Both the position numbers and the translations under genes were made by a program. Below, piece by piece: positions 56,311-64,000 of a DNA stretch of 64,000 nt. The stretch is taken from contig CACGFX010000005.1 in the NCBI GenBank assembly GCA_902572395.1, positions 1 to 64,000 of the forward strand, written 5' to 3'. Positions within the stretch are counted from its first letter, which is position 1; each line of letters starts with the position of its first letter. The stretch is from an uncultured Synechococcaceae cyanobacterium. Lineage in GTDB: Bacteria; Cyanobacteriota; Cyanobacteriia; PCC-6307; Cyanobiaceae. The notes beneath the pieces are model-generated. The model saw only the letters and a list, made by a program, of their open reading frames with translations, was not told the DNA's origin and did no database searches.

Positions 56311-57116
56311 TGCATTAATTTCAATGTTTCTTCTTTAATTAAATTAAGAATTTTTATTTTTACTTTCTGAAATTCTTCAAGAAAAGATGAATCTAAACTT
56401 CTAGGCCTTGGAATATTAATTGGGATAATTTCTCTAATGTGACCAGGGTTTACGCCCATGATTATTACTCTATCTGCTAACAAAATTGCTTCATCAACAT
56501 CATGAGTTACAAATACGACTGTTGTCTCAAACTCCCTCCAAATCTTTAGTAACATTTCTTGCAACAAACTCCTTGTTTGAGCATCAACAGCTCCAAAAGG
56601 TTCATCCATTAAAATTATTTTTGGATTAGTTATTAATGCTCTTATGATGCTTCCCCTTTGCTGCATACCACCAGACAATTGATTTGGATAAGCTTTTCGA
56701 TATTTTTCCAAACCCACAAGTTTTAAATATTTAGTAACTTTTTCTTCAATATCTTTACTGTTAAACTTTTGAAGTTTTAGTCCATAACCTACATTTTGCT
56801 CTAAAGTTTGCCAAGGAATTAAGGAATTTTTCTGAAAAACAAACCCTCTTTCTGGACCAGGTTTCCGAACAACTTCATCACTTACAGAAATCAATCCTTC
56901 ATCTGGCTTTGTAAAACCAGCCAACAAGTCTAATAACGTCGATTTACCACAACCAGATGGTCCAAGAATACATGTAAACTCTCCTTTGCTGATTTGAAAG
57001 TTTACATTTGAGAGTATGATCTTTTTTTTATTGTTTGTTTTAAATGTTTTGATAACGTTATCTACCAAAACATAATTTTCTTGGATTTTTGATTTTTTAA
57101 TCATGTCAAATGCCAT
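56307..57116 (-). CDS. ABC transporter ATPase, TauB/SsuB/NrtD type (transporter 2)
   Basis: ATP-binding subunit of 269 residues: Walker A LGPSGCGKSTLLDL, signature LSGGMQQRGSIIRALI, Walker B ILMDEPFGAVDAQTR, H-loop VTHDVDEA. The MQQR and MDEPFGA(V/L)D forms are typical of nitrate/sulfonate/taurine importers. It overlaps the permease gene by 11 bases and the YeiH-like start by 4 bases. Confidence 0.92.
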   Translation of the reverse strand: MAFDMIKKSKIQENYVLVDNVIKTFKTNNKKKIILSNVNFQISKGEFTCILGPSGCGKSTLLDLLAGFTKPDEGLISVSDEVVRKPGPERGFVFQKNSLIPWQTLEQNVGYGLKLQKFNSKDIEEKVTKYLKLVGLEKYRKAYPNQLSGGMQQRGSIIRALITNPKIILMDEPFGAVDAQTRSLLQEMLLKIWREFETTVVFVTHDVDEAILLADRVIIMGVNPGHIREIIPINIPRPRSLDSSFLEEFQKVKIKILNLIKEETLKLMQ

Positions 57117-57972
57117 CCTTTGAAATAGTTCTCCAAGGCATGAAAGAATCCGTTATTTTTAGAACAATAAATGAAGAAAAGGCACCCATTAATCCAATAA
57201 GTACCATCCCCATAACTATGGGCGGATATTCTGAAATTACATAAGATTCCCACGTTTTGTATCCAATACCAAATCTTCCAGCAATGATTTCAGCTGTAAC
57301 TAAACAAAACCATGCATTACCCATACCAATGACCAAACCAGCACTAATACCTGGTAATGAACTTGGTACTATTATGTCTTTAAATAATTGAAAAGAATTA
57401 GCACCTAATGATTGCCCAACTCTAATCATCAAACGATCAGATAAAGAATTCTCTACTGCCTTTTGAGTACTTATAAGTATTGGATAAAAAGCTCCAACAA
57501 AAGTTATATAATACATTCCTGATTCGGCATCAGGAAACATTAAGATTGCTAATGGTATCCAAGCTACGGCAGGGATTGGTCTCAACAATTCTAAAGGAGT
57601 TGCTAAAAGATCTTCTAATATCTTGGATGATCCAATTAGTAATCCAACAAAAATTCCTAATATTGAGCCAGAAATAAAACCTCCAATAACTCTAAGAATA
57701 CTTGCTTTGAAATGAACCCATGGAGAATCATTAATGAATTGAATGAAAGCATTTATAACTTCAACAGGTGTAGGAACGAAAACAAAATTTATTATGAAGT
57801 TAAAATCGATCCAACATAAAAATTCCCATAATAAGAAAAACAGTATTATTGATATTAATTTTCTAGTGTAGGTTTTTGAATTAATTCGAATTAATTCCCA
57901 TAACATTAATCGCTCTTTTTTAAATGATTTAAAATAAAAATTTGATTTTGAAGAAACGTTAGTTGAAGACAT
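57106..57972 (-). CDS. ABC transporter permease, TauC/SsuC/NrtB type (transporter 2)
   Basis: Membrane subunit with six helices and the family EAA-type loop (VGQSLGANSFQLFKDIIVPSSLPGI). LLRPIPAVAWIPLAILMF is the hallmark of the nitrate/sulfonate/taurine group. I start it at ATG 57972 (MSSTNVSSK); the longer TTG frame would run into the hairpin at 57985. It is paired with the ATPase gene and preceded by its binding-protein gene. Confidence 0.9.
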   Translation of the reverse strand: MSSTNVSSKSNFYFKSFKKERLMLWELIRINSKTYTRKLISIILFFLLWEFLCWIDFNFIINFVFVPTPVEVINAFIQFINDSPWVHFKASILRVIGGFISGSILGIFVGLLIGSSKILEDLLATPLELLRPIPAVAWIPLAILMFPDAESGMYYITFVGAFYPILISTQKAVENSLSDRLMIRVGQSLGANSFQLFKDIIVPSSLPGISAGLVIGMGNAWFCLVTAEIIAGRFGIGYKTWESYVISEYPPIVMGMVLIGLMGAFSSFIVLKITDSFMPWRTISKDGI

Positions 57973-57984
57973 ATTAATTAAAGA

Positions 57985-58010
57985 AAACATCTCCAAATTT
58001 GGAGATGTTT
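57985..58010 (-). terminator. Perfect palindrome after the binding-protein gene (terminator/attenuator)
   Basis: AAACATCTCC (57985-57994) and GGAGATGTTT (58001-58010) around AAATTT; the central six bases also pair. On the minus strand it is followed by a T-rich run. Lying between the binding-protein stop (58048) and the permease ATG (57972), it probably reduces permease expression relative to the binding protein. Confidence 0.75.
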
Positions 58011-58047
58011 ATTGATTTTTTTCAGGTTTTAATAAAAGTAAATTTAC

Positions 58048-59547
58048 TCAACTATATTTTTTAGAAAGAGTTTTGAAATCTAAGACTTCAGAATTAACTG
58101 ACTCTGCAAATTTGTCTGCATCTGATTTCAATAGGAAAGAACTAATCATTCCATCTTCATCAACATAAAATGCATTCGTAGCAAATAACTTCCATCCCTG
58201 GAATCTGTCGTGAACAAAAAGGACGCTTGGAGTCTTTGATTTAAATTTGCCGTTCAATGCTAAAAGCATATTTTTAGTCGAGGCAAAGTTCTTAACTTTC
58301 TTTTGTCCTTCAAACCAAATTTGGGCTGCCATTTTTGGATTTTCTATTGTGGAAGAGTCATATGAATCTTTCCCTGTAATGACATAAGAAGCACCTTTTT
58401 CGCTTTGCTCATCAACAGATGTTCCTAATTCAGAGACTGCCGCCTCTAGGAAAGAGTCATCGATCCAATCTCTCACATCACTTGGCTGTATTGATTTATC
58501 TTGAATTTTTCCAAGATCTTTTAATACTGCAATGCTATTTTCCAAAGCAAGTAACTGAACTTCTTTTATCTCAGGCGTAAGAGGTTGTAGTCCAGATGGT
58601 CCTAAGAACATATAAACAACTTCTTTATCTATGCCTGACCACTCTTCAATACTCGCAGATAACTTTTCTGGAGTCTTTTGAAATTTATTATTTGCTTGAA
58701 TTACCGACTTCATAAAAGCTGTTACAACTTCAGGACATTGCTTTGCGAAATCTTCCCTTACAGTTATTCCATGTAAAGTGGGGACACCTGTTTGGGCTCC
58801 ATCAAAAATTTTCTTAGCATAACCTTTGAAGGGGAATAATTCTCCAAATGGAACAAAATCAGCATGAGCTGCAATCTGATTTTTTTGTAAAGCAGATCCT
58901 CCAACAGCAGGGGCCTGACTAATTAAAGTAACATCCCTTTTGGTATCGAGACCGGCATCACTTAACGCTTTTAGTACCATGCCATGAGCAGCAGAGCCAA
59001 ATGGAACAGATACAATCCCACCCTTTAAATCTGTCAATTTAGTAGCAGAACTATTTATTGGAACGACAACTGCATTCCCAGCCCCATTAGGGCTGTAAGC
59101 CAATGTTCCTATGTAAACAGTCTTAGCCTTACCACTACCCTCTCTTCCTTTTATTAAATTGATAACTGCAGGGAAATCTCCCATCAAACCAATTTGTATT
59201 TGATTGGCAATCATTTTATTTGTAATTGGAGGTCCAGAGGTATAACTTGACCATTCCAGATCGTACTTTAAGCCTTTGTATTCTCCATCAGTCGGAAGAT
59301 TATCCTTAAAGATTTCTAATTCTCGAACAACAGCTCCCCCCACTGCTGTATTAATAACTTGATCTTGCGTTCCAACATGAATTTTGGAACAAACCGCTTT
59401 TCCTGATTTTTTCCCGAATGGAAATGCATTAGCCTGAGGACTTAGAAAAGATGTTGCGAAGGAAAGTGCAATTATTAGTTTCCAAAATTTACCCCTTTTG
59501 TAATTAAATCTTTTGGATAAATTTTTATTTGGATGATAAGTCTTCAT
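58048..59547 (-). CDS. ABC transporter substrate-binding protein, NrtA/TauA-like (transporter 2)
   Basis: Exported binding protein of about 500 residues, longer than TauA (about 320). An N-terminal signal (FWKLIIALSFATSFLSPQ, cleavage after ANA) is followed by KIHVGTQDQVINTA, IQIGLMGDFPAVINL, VSVPFGSAAHGMVLKAL and AAHADFVPFGELFPF. The extra C-terminal 150 residues have no obvious family match. I use ATG 59547; a longer frame starts at 59586. Its core aligns with the C-terminal domain of the LysR-type protein at 53328. Ligand unknown. Confidence 0.88.
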   Translation of the reverse strand: MKTYHPNKNLSKRFNYKRGKFWKLIIALSFATSFLSPQANAFPFGKKSGKAVCSKIHVGTQDQVINTAVGGAVVRELEIFKDNLPTDGEYKGLKYDLEWSSYTSGPPITNKMIANQIQIGLMGDFPAVINLIKGREGSGKAKTVYIGTLAYSPNGAGNAVVVPINSSATKLTDLKGGIVSVPFGSAAHGMVLKALSDAGLDTKRDVTLISQAPAVGGSALQKNQIAAHADFVPFGELFPFKGYAKKIFDGAQTGVPTLHGITVREDFAKQCPEVVTAFMKSVIQANNKFQKTPEKLSASIEEWSGIDKEVVYMFLGPSGLQPLTPEIKEVQLLALENSIAVLKDLGKIQDKSIQPSDVRDWIDDSFLEAAVSELGTSVDEQSEKGASYVITGKDSYDSSTIENPKMAAQIWFEGQKKVKNFASTKNMLLALNGKFKSKTPSVLFVHDRFQGWKLFATNAFYVDEDGMISSFLLKSDADKFAESVNSEVLDFKTLSKKYS

Positions 59548-59630
59548 AATAAAAACTTTGTAAATACATACATATTGAATAATCAAATTTCTTATACAAA
59601 AAAGTTACTTATGATACACAGAATTCATAC

Positions 59631-59653
59631 GCTTATAATTCTTGTTTATAAGC
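59631..59653. promoter_or_regulatory. GCTTATAA-N7-TTATAAGC palindrome upstream of transporter 2
   Basis: Perfect 8-bp arms (59631-59638 and 59646-59653), 7-base spacer, about 84 bases before the ATG of the binding-protein gene. It contains a T-N11-A arrangement of the LysR kind. It also overlaps TATAAT-like -10 sequences, so it may combine promoter and operator. Confidence 0.5.
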
Positions 59654-59746
59654 AAATTTACTATAAAAAAAATTAATAGTTATTTAGAAATTATTCACCT
59701 ATTAATCTTTTAAGGATCTAATTCTAAATTTAATTTTTAAAATTTT

Positions 59747-60559
59747 TTATTGGTTTTGTTTCTCAAATGCTTTTATACTCTCCTCTCTAATTAAGCTATG
59801 GCATATTTGTCTCAATTCTATAAATCTTTTTGAATCTGTTGTTTCTTTATCCCTTGGTCGAGGAAGATCAATTTTTAAATCTCTTTTAATTTTTCCAGGG
59901 AGCGTACTCATTAATAAAATTCTATCAGCCAAAAAAACAGCCTCATCAATATCATGAGTTACGAAAACAACAGTTATCTTAAATTCTCTCCAGATTTTCA
60001 GAAGATTTTCCTGCATAATAATTCTTGTTTGAGAGTCAAGTGCTCCAAAGGGTTCATCCATTAATAAAACATCGGGATAATTTGCTAATGCTCTTGCAAT
60101 TCCAACTCTTTGTTGCATTCCTCCAGATAATTCATTTGGATAATGATTTGCATATTTTGAAAGGCCAATCATATCTAAAAATTTTGCAGCTATTTCTTCT
60201 GGAGACTCATCCCCCTTTTTATTGATACTAGGGCCAAATGAAATATTCTCTTTTACTGTTTTCCAAGGATATAAAGAATATTGTTGAAACACCATCCCCA
60301 TTTCAGGACTTGGTTTATTTATTTCCTTATTATCTAGAGAAATTTTTCCATTAGATGGATTTACGAATCCCGCGATACCATTTAATAGTGAAGACTTACC
60401 GCATCCAGAAGGACCCAATATGCAGACAAATTCTCCGGGATTAATTGTTGCAGAGATATCTTTTAAGGCATAAATTTGCTCATTGCGAGAAGAATAGCTT
60501 ATTGAGATATTATCAATTACTACTTTACCTTTTGTTCTTGTGAGTACGTTTTGATTCAT
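59747..60559 (-). CDS. ABC transporter ATPase, TauB/SsuB type (transporter 1)
   Basis: ATP-binding subunit of 270 residues with GPSGCGKSSLLNGIAGF, LSGGMQQRVGIARALA, LLMDEPFGALDSQTR and VTHDIDEAVFLADRIL. It is closely similar in layout to the ATPase of transporter 2 but clearly a separate gene. It lies 23 bases downstream of the amidase and likely serves the permease and TauA-like protein encoded upstream. Confidence 0.92.
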   Translation of the reverse strand: MNQNVLTRTKGKVVIDNISISYSSRNEQIYALKDISATINPGEFVCILGPSGCGKSSLLNGIAGFVNPSNGKISLDNKEINKPSPEMGMVFQQYSLYPWKTVKENISFGPSINKKGDESPEEIAAKFLDMIGLSKYANHYPNELSGGMQQRVGIARALANYPDVLLMDEPFGALDSQTRIIMQENLLKIWREFKITVVFVTHDIDEAVFLADRILLMSTLPGKIKRDLKIDLPRPRDKETTDSKRFIELRQICHSLIREESIKAFEKQNQ

Positions 60560-60582
60560 TGTAGAAAATTTAGTTAAAGAAT

Positions 60583-61953
60583 CTATTCCTGATGAACAGG
60601 AAAATTTTTTAGAAGAGTTTCAGCAACAAAGCCTACTTTTGAATCTTCAAAAGCCTTACCAAAAATAGTTACACCAAATGGCATACCATTTTCATAGAAA
60701 GCAGCTGGTATGGAAATTCCACTTAAATCTAAAATATTTGCGAAATATGAATAGTATCCTAAGTTGCTATTTGAACCGATAGGATCTTTTTTAAGATCAG
60801 AAATTTTACATAATAAACCTACTGTAGGTGTCATTAGAAATTCATTACAACCTAGTTCCGATTCTAAAAAATATTGTATTTCTTTAACTCTCTCTTGAGC
60901 TTCAAAAACATCTTTACCACTCCACTTTTGACCATTTTCTAAAATCTTTAAGGTTGTATCTAAAACAGCATTTTTATTTTTTGTAAGGAATTTATATAGA
61001 GAGGAGTATCTTTCAGCTACCCAAGGGCCATCGAATAACATTCTTCCTGCCTCCAAAAACATCGAGAAATCTATCGTAATAATCTCAATATCATCTTCTT
61101 GAAGTTTCTCTAATAAATTTTCATATAATCTTCTTGCCTCTTTATTGCCAAAGAAATTTCTTTGTTTATCTTCAGGAACTCTTATCTTAATTCTTTCCTT
61201 AATTTTCTGAATTTGAAAATTTCCTCTTTGAAAGTCATATCGTAAAGTTTTATCTTTTTTTGAATCAGAAAAAGCAATATGCGCTATTTCTAGAGCATCT
61301 TTTACCGACAAAGCAAATACAGATGGGCAATCAAGACTGGGACAACAAGGGACGAAACCTTTAGTACTTAAAGTTCCTTTAGTAGGCTTTAGTCCAATAA
61401 TATTATTCATAGCAGCGGGTATTCGTCCTGATCCACCTGTATCGGTTCCAATAGAAAAACAAACTTGTTTTTTAGCAACTGACAGAGCAGAACCTGAACT
61501 AGAACCGCCAGATATATATTCATCATTAAAAACTGAGGTACAAACTCCATAAGGCGATCGAGTACCATTTAATCCAGTTGCAAACTGATCGAGATTTGTT
61601 TTACCAAGGCAAATTGCTCCAGCATTTTCTAAAGCTTGTACTACTGGAGAAGATTGTTCTGGAAAGTATGAATATTTTGGACATGCTGCTGTAGTTGCTA
61701 AACCCTCAACGTCAATATTATCCTTTACAGAAAAAGGTATGCCCCATAATGGTTTATTCTTTGGTGATGATGTTGAGACTAATTCTGCAATTTTGATAGC
61801 CTCTGATCTTTTCCTAAGAGAAATCCATATTTTATCCTTGGAGTCTTTTTCAATTCTTTCATAACATTCATTTATAAGATCAACTGGGCTCAAACTTGAA
61901 TCATCATATAATTCTCTGATTGAGTTTAAATTAAATTTATTTTTCAAAATCAT
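60583..61953 (-). CDS. Amidase signature family hydrolase
   Basis: Ser-cisSer-Lys amidase of 456 residues. The catalytic lysine lies in GIPFSVKDNIDVEG, and the serines in ISGGSSSGSALSVA and GTDTGGSGRIPAA. It resembles allophanate hydrolase/AtzF-type and indoleacetamide-type amidases more than GatA; for example GSGR replaces GSIR. It is placed inside the transporter 1 gene set, so it probably hydrolyses the imported compound or a product of it, releasing ammonia or an amine. Exact substrate unknown. Confidence 0.85.
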   Translation of the reverse strand: MILKNKFNLNSIRELYDDSSLSPVDLINECYERIEKDSKDKIWISLRKRSEAIKIAELVSTSSPKNKPLWGIPFSVKDNIDVEGLATTAACPKYSYFPEQSSPVVQALENAGAICLGKTNLDQFATGLNGTRSPYGVCTSVFNDEYISGGSSSGSALSVAKKQVCFSIGTDTGGSGRIPAAMNNIIGLKPTKGTLSTKGFVPCCPSLDCPSVFALSVKDALEIAHIAFSDSKKDKTLRYDFQRGNFQIQKIKERIKIRVPEDKQRNFFGNKEARRLYENLLEKLQEDDIEIITIDFSMFLEAGRMLFDGPWVAERYSSLYKFLTKNKNAVLDTTLKILENGQKWSGKDVFEAQERVKEIQYFLESELGCNEFLMTPTVGLLCKISDLKKDPIGSNSNLGYYSYFANILDLSGISIPAAFYENGMPFGVTIFGKAFEDSKVGFVAETLLKNFPVHQE

Positions 61954-61980
61954 TTACTAATGTGAATAATGAGTATTAAA

Positions 61981-62006
61981 AAAAAGGGGTTTTACCCCCC
62001 TTTTTT
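61981..62006 (-). terminator. G/C-capped hairpin after the TauA-like gene
   Basis: AAAAAGGGG (61981-61989) pairs with CCCCTTTTT (61997-62005) around a 7-base loop. On the minus strand the stem ends in a run of T. It lies about 13 bases after the TauA-like stop and before the amidase ATG, so it may partly end the transcript as an attenuator. Confidence 0.75.
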
Positions 62007-62018
62007 ATGAATTAAATG

Positions 62019-63050
62019 TTAATCCACAACTTTTTCTAAATAAGATGGATCAAGGAATTTTTCGTAATCCTTCCTTTTAAGTTGTTTTGGTAAACGTTTC
62101 TGGGAGACAAGAAACTTAGATGTTTTAACAAGTGTGTCTGCAAAACCTCCGATATCATCAGATGTACCCATATATTGAGAAGTTAGCTGTTTTTTGCAAG
62201 GAACCATTTCTGTGCCTTTCATCATTCGCGTGGCATCCTCCAAATCCAAAGATAATTCTTCAGCAATTATTTTTGCAGTTTTTGCAGGATTATTGATCCA
62301 GAAATCAATACCTGCGCATTCAGCTTTAACAAACTTTTCAACATATTCTGGATATTTTTTGGCGAACGACTTCATTACCACTCCAACGTCCCAAGTCGGA
62401 TAACCTCTTTTTTCCATAATTCCAGAAGTCATAAAAATGTTACCTCCTCTTTTTACAGCTTTATCTAAGTTAGGCTCCCAAAACCAAGCTGCATCAAGAT
62501 CCCCTCTCGCCCAAGCCGCTGCAATATCATTTGGTCTTAAATCTAATATTGTCATCGATGATGGATCAATTCCTTCATCAGCAAGAGCTTGCAGTAAAAG
62601 GTAATGAGTTGTGGAACCAAAAGGAGCTGCAACAGTTTTTCCTTTTAAGTCTTTGAAAGATTTTATATTTGCATCAGTTCTGACAACCATTGCTTCTACA
62701 AAATCAAGCATATTTAGAACCATGATTCCATCAATTGGTAGTTGTCTTGTAACTCCAATTGCAGTAGGAGGATTACCTAACCCTCCAAAATCCACTTGTT
62801 TTGCGGCGATAGCTCTCAACATGTCTCCTCCACCACCAACTTTGATATGCTCAACTTCTACACCAGGCATTTCTTTTTGAATAAGACCTAAATTCTTTGT
62901 AACCAACTGAGCATTTACTAAGTTTAAATAACCCACTGTAATTTTTTTTGGTTTTGCAAATGCTTCAATGGGAAAAGTCATCATTAGAAGTGTCATTGCA
63001 GAGAGTGATCCAAAAAGAGTTTTGGACACTTTATTCAAAATGTTTTTCAT
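62019..63050 (-). CDS. TauA-like ABC substrate-binding protein (transporter 1)
   Basis: Exported binding protein of about 343 residues. The signal sequence FGSLSAMTLLMMTFPIEAFA is followed by KKITVGYLNLVNAQ, DFGGLGNPPTAIGV, VAAPFGSTTHYLLLQALADE and AAWARGDLDAAWFWEPNLDK. The pattern is close to E. coli TauA (taurine), including the STTHY and AAW-RGD segments. ATG at 63050 is preferred; the frame is open further upstream but overlaps the permease gene. Ligand could be taurine or another small sulfonate or amide. Confidence 0.88.
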   Translation of the reverse strand: MKNILNKVSKTLFGSLSAMTLLMMTFPIEAFAKPKKITVGYLNLVNAQLVTKNLGLIQKEMPGVEVEHIKVGGGGDMLRAIAAKQVDFGGLGNPPTAIGVTRQLPIDGIMVLNMLDFVEAMVVRTDANIKSFKDLKGKTVAAPFGSTTHYLLLQALADEGIDPSSMTILDLRPNDIAAAWARGDLDAAWFWEPNLDKAVKRGGNIFMTSGIMEKRGYPTWDVGVVMKSFAKKYPEYVEKFVKAECAGIDFWINNPAKTAKIIAEELSLDLEDATRMMKGTEMVPCKKQLTSQYMGTSDDIGGFADTLVKTSKFLVSQKRLPKQLKRKDYEKFLDPSYLEKVVD

Positions 63051-63127
63051 TTTTTTTTTAGATAAAATCTTTAAGGATAAAGGTTGTTTTTTGTCCGACA
63101 AATGGACTTTGGCTTGATAATTGAAGC

Positions 63128-63958
63128 CTAGGGCCCGAGATATCGGGTCCAAGGCATCAAAATTCTTCCTATAAATCGCATAAATATATCAAGACCAATT
63201 CCTGTTAGGCCTAAAACTATTAATCCCATAATCACAACATCTGATAACAAAAACTTTGCCGCATCCCAAATCATCCAACCAATCCCTGCAGATGCCGCAA
63301 CAATTTCAGCAGCTACTAAGACTGTATAAGTAAAGCCTAGTGATATTCTCATTCCTGCAAGTATTGTTGGACCAGCTGCTGGAAGATAAACATTAAACAG
63401 TATTGTTTTTTTCGATGCACCCAAACCTTTGGCGACTCTTAGGTAAACAGGATCAATATTTTGAACTGCTTGAATGGTAGCTATTATTAGTCCCGGCAAT
63501 GCTGCTAAAAATAAAAGCGCAAGTTTTGACTCTTCTCCAATACCTAGCCACATTACCAAAAGTGTATATAAACCTAGAGGAGGCAATGGTCTATAAAACT
63601 CTATTAAAGGATTTAACAGGGCTCTAGCTATTTTTGATGCCCCCATTAAAACGCCCATTGGAATACCTACAATGCAAGCCATAATGAATGCAGCTAATAT
63701 CCTATTTACGCTTGTGAATACATGAACAAATAATGTATTTCCTTGGTAGCCTTCAGTTGAGACTTCTATAAAAGATTGCCAAATTTTTAAAGGGCCTGGG
63801 AGAAAAAGTTCATCAGCCAGTCCGGTTTCAGTAACTACTACCCAAGTAATAAATAAAATATTTACAGTTAACATCGAATACGCAAAAGTTTTTTTACGCA
63901 TAAAAGGAGGAATAAATCTTTTGATATTTCTTTTATTTTTTATTTGATTATTATTCAT
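63128..63958 (-). CDS. ABC transporter permease, TauC type (transporter 1)
   Basis: Six-helix permease of 276 residues. The family region is FYRPLPPLGLYTLLVMWLG and the EAA-type loop is AKGLGASKKTILFNVYLPAAGPTI. The gene lies 77 bases upstream of the TauA-like gene on the same strand. The ATG at 63958 is 5 bases from the stop of a further upstream gene, so the operon continues beyond the window. Confidence 0.9.
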   Translation of the reverse strand: MNNNQIKNKRNIKRFIPPFMRKKTFAYSMLTVNILFITWVVVTETGLADELFLPGPLKIWQSFIEVSTEGYQGNTLFVHVFTSVNRILAAFIMACIVGIPMGVLMGASKIARALLNPLIEFYRPLPPLGLYTLLVMWLGIGEESKLALLFLAALPGLIIATIQAVQNIDPVYLRVAKGLGASKKTILFNVYLPAAGPTILAGMRISLGFTYTVLVAAEIVAASAGIGWMIWDAAKFLLSDVVIMGLIVLGLTGIGLDIFMRFIGRILMPWTRYLGP

Positions 63959-63963
63959 TATTT

Positions 63964-64000
63964 TTATAAACCTTCTTCAATTCCTAAAATTTCAATAATC
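63964..64000 (-). CDS. C-terminal fragment of an upstream operon gene
   Basis: Only the last eleven codons are visible: IIEILGIEEGL followed by TAA, 5 bases before the permease ATG. The open frame and tight spacing suggest the end of another gene of the transporter operon. Too short to name. Confidence 0.35.
   Translation of the reverse strand, partial: IIEILGIEEGL

Noticed and set aside
61978-62008. G-run/C-run stretch as a possible G-quadruplex
   Set aside because: Only one G run per strand; the hairpin with a T tail explains it as a terminator.
58048-63050. The two ABC transporters as a recent duplication
   Set aside because: The binding proteins and permeases differ widely in length and sequence, so they are separate family members, not a recent copy.
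62019-63050. Naming the TauA-like gene tauA
   Set aside because: Motifs resemble TauA, but with no TauD and an unknown ligand the name would claim more than the sequence supports.

Overview
The window is AT-rich, densely coded and reads as a chromosome segment of a marine picocyanobacterium, most likely high-light Prochlorococcus. The support is genes for oxygenic photosynthesis and its regulation (ndhB, a PetP-like protein, chlG, a phylloquinone-type UbiE/MenG, pipX-pipY), very short spacers, many small cyanobacterial proteins of unknown function, and frequent TTG/GTG starts. The genus call is inference from sequence character and gene content; no database was searched.

1-47 kb looks like core chromosome. 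It holds topA (3' end off the window), ndhB, an ABC ATPase, birA, a DciA-like DUF721 protein, menG, hisF, petP, chlG, a class A PBP and rsmB. A light-repair cassette follows (DCC thiol protein, DUF2805, DUF2256 and a prokaryotic 6-4 photolyase/cryptochrome), then trmH, an orphan DppC-type permease, lepA, mqo and nfu. Next are a DUF4278 peptide with a GC-rich leader, an ArsM-like methyltransferase, a class V PLP enzyme, yidD-grx-murE-SDR, rpsD, metC-metB-cysK, queA, pdhC, ylqD, an acyl-CoA synthetase, lipB, hpf, an altered deoC, recO, a GT4 glycosyltransferase, proC-sepF-pipY-pipX-cbiQ-der, and DUF1823-cobI-miaE-aroQ. tRNA-Tyr(GUA) and tRNA-Thr(GGU) close this part.

47.3-49.1 kb is gene-poor. 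It carries only very small ORFs, short repeats, a small lipoprotein and a possible structured RNA behind an extended -10 promoter. This resembles an accessory-region boundary next to tRNA genes.

49.1-64 kb is the most interesting part. A four-gene minus-strand unit encodes an AprA-like flavoprotein, an AprB-like 4Fe-4S ferredoxin, a HEAT-repeat protein and an Mrp/ApbC-type Fe-S carrier. Divergent from it is a 658-residue LysR-type regulator carrying an extra C-terminal domain homologous to the solute-binding protein encoded about 3 kb away. Convergent with the regulator are two TauABC/SsuABC-type ABC importers, an amidase and a YeiH-family (putative sulfate/sulfite exporter) membrane protein. 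I read this as a candidate uptake-and-oxidation system for an organosulfur or amide compound, sensed by a regulator that borrowed a transporter-type binding domain. The substrate is unknown, and no taurine dioxygenase (TauD) or SsuD is present in the window.
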